Shown here piece by piece: positions 61,769-64,000 of a stretch of 64,000 nt of DNA (position 1 is the stretch's first letter; every line of letters starts with the position of its first letter). The notes under the pieces are model-generated. The model saw nothing but the letters and a program-made list of their open reading frames with translations. It was not told where the DNA came from and searched no databases. Origin of the DNA: Bacillus sp. E(2018) (GTDB lineage: Bacteria; Bacillota; Bacilli; Bacillales; Fictibacillaceae); the NCBI RefSeq assembly GCF_005503015.1, contig NZ_SCOL01000006.1:62001-126000 (forward strand), written 5' to 3'. Both the position numbers and the translations under genes were made by a program.

Positions 61769-61798
61769 AAAAAAACTAGGCTAATGCCTAGCCTAGTT
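61769..61798 (-). terminator. Terminator overlapping the recombinase 3' end
   Basis: AACTAGGCTA pairs with TAGCCTAGTT around a 5-base loop, with seven T on the minus strand. The stem includes the recombinase stop codon. Confidence 0.8.
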
Positions 61799-62684
61799 TA
61801 AAAGTATTGATTGGTTCTCGAAGGTCTTCAACATGGAGGTGTTGATACCTTTTAGTTGACCTTAAATCTGTATGCCCCAACAGCTCAGCTACATGTACCT
61901 GGGGAACGTTCGCAATTGTTAATTGTGTTGCAAAACCATGCCGTAATACGTGAGGTGTTACTCTCTTTTTAATATCCGCTTTTTTTGCTGCCTTTTTCAA
62001 CCGTAAACGAATATTCTGTACACCAATCGCCATATCCATGCTCTTTGGAGAGTGGAAAAGATATTCTGATTCTGGAGCCGGATGACTTTGAAGATATACC
62101 TCTAGGATAGGAACTAAGTCCTCATGAATAGGAATCTTCAAATCCCTACCACCCTTTATTTTCGCAAAATACATCTGCTTCTTTTCCAAATCAACATCTT
62201 TTTTACTCAAACGGCTTACTGCAGTAACACGGCTTCCCGTATAAATGAGTACAGCAAAGACCGTGAAGTAGTATAAGCCCTGTTTCTTTGCTTCATTCAG
62301 CAACTGCAGCAGTTCAAGAGACGTCAATAGCTCCGGAACCGGCGTAAAAACAACTGGATGCTTTATTCGAGCTGCAATGTTGTCTCTAAATTTCATTTCA
62401 TCGAAGAGAAATCTGTAAAAAGACTTCAACGTGGACAAATGGCGAGCAATCGTGTTCATTTTAAAGCCTTTCTCTTTAACAAAATCGAAATAGTCATACA
62501 GGTCTTCGATTGTTAGTTGCTCTAAGGAGACATCTCCGTCATAGGCATCATAAATAAAGGCGTTGAATTTCTTCAAATCAGCAGAATATCCTTTGATTGT
62601 TTCTTCTGATTTAAAATTCCGCTCTAAATGCCTAATAAACTTCCTTGTATAGTAATGCAAATCAAATCGTTCCAAATAGTTCAC
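61788..62684 (-). CDS. Tyrosine recombinase (XerC/D-like integrase)
   Basis: 298 aa, full length. N-terminal SAM-like DNA-binding domain (about 14-105), then the catalytic domain with Arg152 (YTGSRVTAV), Lys177 (KIKGGRDLKI), His245/Arg248 (HVLRHGFATQL), His271 (LLGHTDL) and Tyr280 (TKRYQHL). All six conserved residues are present, so it looks active. It starts 3 bases after the stop of the HTH gene, suggesting coupling. The flanking mobile debris suggests an element's recombinase rather than housekeeping XerC/D. Confidence 0.9.
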   Translation of the reverse strand: MNYLERFDLHYYTRKFIRHLERNFKSEETIKGYSADLKKFNAFIYDAYDGDVSLEQLTIEDLYDYFDFVKEKGFKMNTIARHLSTLKSFYRFLFDEMKFRDNIAARIKHPVVFTPVPELLTSLELLQLLNEAKKQGLYYFTVFAVLIYTGSRVTAVSRLSKKDVDLEKKQMYFAKIKGGRDLKIPIHEDLVPILEVYLQSHPAPESEYLFHSPKSMDMAIGVQNIRLRLKKAAKKADIKKRVTPHVLRHGFATQLTIANVPQVHVAELLGHTDLRSTKRYQHLHVEDLREPINTFKLG

Positions 62685-62687
62685 TCC

Positions 62688-63614
62688 TTAATTCGTTTTT
62701 AAATAACCCTCAAGAGAGGTCATCTCGAAGGAAAGATTCTGCATAGACAGTCCATCCCTATTGACAAGTGAACGGACATGCTGAATTAGTATCCTTGGGC
62801 TGAACACCCGAATATTACACACAGCTATATTACGATATAATGTACCAATGTCTCCATGCGTAATTTCTCTTCCTACATACCCCTGTATTGAAGAAACATA
62901 ATCTTCAATATAATGCTTGTCTTGAGTACGTGTAGAAATGGTTAGAACATCATCATCTGCATGTAACGCAAAGATGAAGGACGCACTGCTGAGTTCCAAG
63001 ATGCCGCAAATGTCTTCGTGTACCTTTTGTTCATTTTGGTTGTAACCCGGAAGCTTACTTTGCGTTTTCCAAGTTTCAAAAATGTTTTGGATAATGGTAC
63101 TGAACTCTTTGTGTGTAAACCTTTTTGAGTTCTTACCTACAAATCCATTAGTAAGTTCTAACATTTGAGGCACTAGTTTCTCTAGGATGTCATCCGAGAG
63201 TGGGGACAATGCTTCCCACAGTGGATAAAGAAGAGGATTTTCAACTGAAGGCTGAGCACTTGCTGTCTTTGCTTCTTGTTTCAAGCCAATTTCCGGCTCC
63301 TCTAGCGCTAGCTCCGCTGCAAACTCTGTCTCAAGACTATTTTGCTCTTGAAGTTTTTCTTTGTTTTTAGCTTCTTCTCTCTGTTCAATAGCCTTTGCTC
63401 GAATCTTAAGGACTTCTAATAAATCCAATCCATAGGATTTACAAAGTTTAAGCAAGACACCCTCTCGTGGTATTTTTCCACCTGCCTGTTTCATTTGTGA
63501 AACATAAGCAGGTGCAACTTCTAATTTTTCCGCTAACTCACTAGCATTTACATTAAAAGTTGTTTCAACCCACTTAAAGAGTTCAGCAGTGTTTTGGATG
63601 CTGCCCAAATTCAT
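62688..63614 (-). CDS. XRE-type HTH protein with unknown C-terminal domain
   Basis: 308 aa. An N-terminal helix-turn-helix (about 8-62; ASELAEKLEVAPAYVSQMK) of Cro/C1 type, then a charged linker (about 70-125, Glu/Lys-rich coiled coil), then about 180 residues with no recognised domain. AGGAGG precedes the ATG. It is the first gene of a two-gene unit with the tyrosine recombinase and probably controls it or assists recombination. Confidence 0.75.
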   Translation of the reverse strand: MNLGSIQNTAELFKWVETTFNVNASELAEKLEVAPAYVSQMKQAGGKIPREGVLLKLCKSYGLDLLEVLKIRAKAIEQREEAKNKEKLQEQNSLETEFAAELALEEPEIGLKQEAKTASAQPSVENPLLYPLWEALSPLSDDILEKLVPQMLELTNGFVGKNSKRFTHKEFSTIIQNIFETWKTQSKLPGYNQNEQKVHEDICGILELSSASFIFALHADDDVLTISTRTQDKHYIEDYVSSIQGYVGREITHGDIGTLYRNIAVCNIRVFSPRILIQHVRSLVNRDGLSMQNLSFEMTSLEGYLKTN

Positions 63615-63632
63615 TTTTCTTGCCTCCTATTT

Positions 63633-63791
63633 TTAGATTTTTTCTTTTGCGGTGTATTTTTCTTTATAGTATCTAGCAAAATTCGAGTTCAAATATTCTT
63701 TTAATACTCGTTTCTCAAGTTGACGTATGCTAAAAAAAGAATACTGGGTCTCTTTATTAACCGGAACCGATTCAACCGCTTTGTTCTCTAT
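63633..63791 (-). CDS. Small protein with possible ATA start
   Basis: A perfect AAAGGAGG site (63800-63807) lies 8 bases before an ATA codon at 63791-63789. From there the protein is 52 aa (starting with Met, then ENKAVESVPVNK) and Lys-rich. The only in-frame ATG (63818) lies before that site and has none of its own, so ATA may be the real start; the ATG reading would give 61 aa. It leads into the HTH gene 18 bases later. Function unknown. Confidence 0.4.
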   Translation of the reverse strand: MENKAVESVPVNKETQYSFFSIRQLEKRVLKEYLNSNFARYYKEKYTAKEKI

Positions 63792-63845
63792 TTGGTTTAC
63801 CTCCTTTCTAGAACACATTCTTAACGGCAAATTGAGATTATATAC

Positions 63846-64000
63846 CTATGACTCTAGTAATTTTTTTCTTAAATGATAGTTTTGAATGTCTAAATTTACA
63901 GTTGTTAAAGACTTATCTTCTTGATACATCTGGTTTTTAAAGTATTCAACAGCTTTTGAATTTTTTTGTTGCAGCTTACATTAATTTCATACACCACACA
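63846..64000 (-). pseudogene. 3' end of an unknown gene with a frameshift
   Basis: From the window edge one frame reads VWYEINVSCNKK, but it must shift at the A7 run (63961-63967 on the plus strand) to continue NSKAVEYFKNQMYQEDK to a TAG at 63848. One extra A would join them. Only about 50 residues are visible, and no family is recognised. A sequencing error in the run is also possible. Confidence 0.35.

Noticed and set aside
1..64000. tRNA or rRNA genes
   Set aside because: No cloverleaf with GTTCGA-type T-arm and no rRNA core sequence was seen.

Overview
The window comes from a low-GC, rod-type Gram-positive bacterium of the family Bacillaceae. The evidence is the competence/Deg block in Bacillus order (degS-degU ... 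degV-comFA-comFC-yvyF-flgM), tagO and an LCP-family gene next to it, TTG and GTG starts behind strong GGAGG ribosome sites, and B. anthracis-like S-layer functions (csaB, secA2, slaP, SLH proteins). A Fictibacillus-like organism would fit, but the genus is a guess.

Layout. 1-9 kb: competence, motility and DegSU regulation on the minus strand, interrupted by a ROK protein and an orphan MHYT histidine kinase on the plus strand. 9-23.5 kb: envelope polymer synthesis, comprising YvyE, an LCP-family wall-polymer ligase, an integral membrane acyltransferase, an LTA-synthase-type enzyme, CsaB with its DUF5693 membrane partner, TagO, a flippase and a TagA/WecG glycosyltransferase. 23.5-54.9 kb: a surface-protein island. 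It has two SLH glucosaminidases, three small SLH proteins that share a C-terminal domain, an SLH phosphodiester glycosidase, the secA2-slaP export pair, a second LTA-synthase-like protein, and many secreted enzymes carrying copper-amine-oxidase-N-like 'stalk' domains (M14 peptidase, polysaccharide deacetylase, S1 protease, GDSL esterase). 55-59.6 kb: a decaying stretch with three frameshifted secreted or lipoprotein genes, followed by a two-gene unit behind a c-di-GMP riboswitch. 59.7-64 kb: mobile-element debris (IS21 transposase fragment, recombinase fragment) plus an intact tyrosine recombinase with an HTH gene.

How it works together (inference). TagO, TagA and the flippase would make and export a secondary wall polymer. 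The LCP protein would attach it, and CsaB would pyruvylate it so that SLH domains can bind. SecA2 and SlaP would export the SLH proteins, and the SLH and stalk enzymes would remodel the wall. Two class-I c-di-GMP (GEMM-I) riboswitches, at about 53.1 kb (plus strand) and 59.5 kb (minus strand), control stalk-like surface genes and tie this surface programme to the motile/sessile switch.

The most unusual items are the two riboswitches, a stalk-domain protease paralogue that has lost all three catalytic residues (40183-41661), the SLH/stalk two-family layout, a six-copy 21-bp tandem repeat (23522-23647), and the cluster of frameshifts at 56-58 kb.
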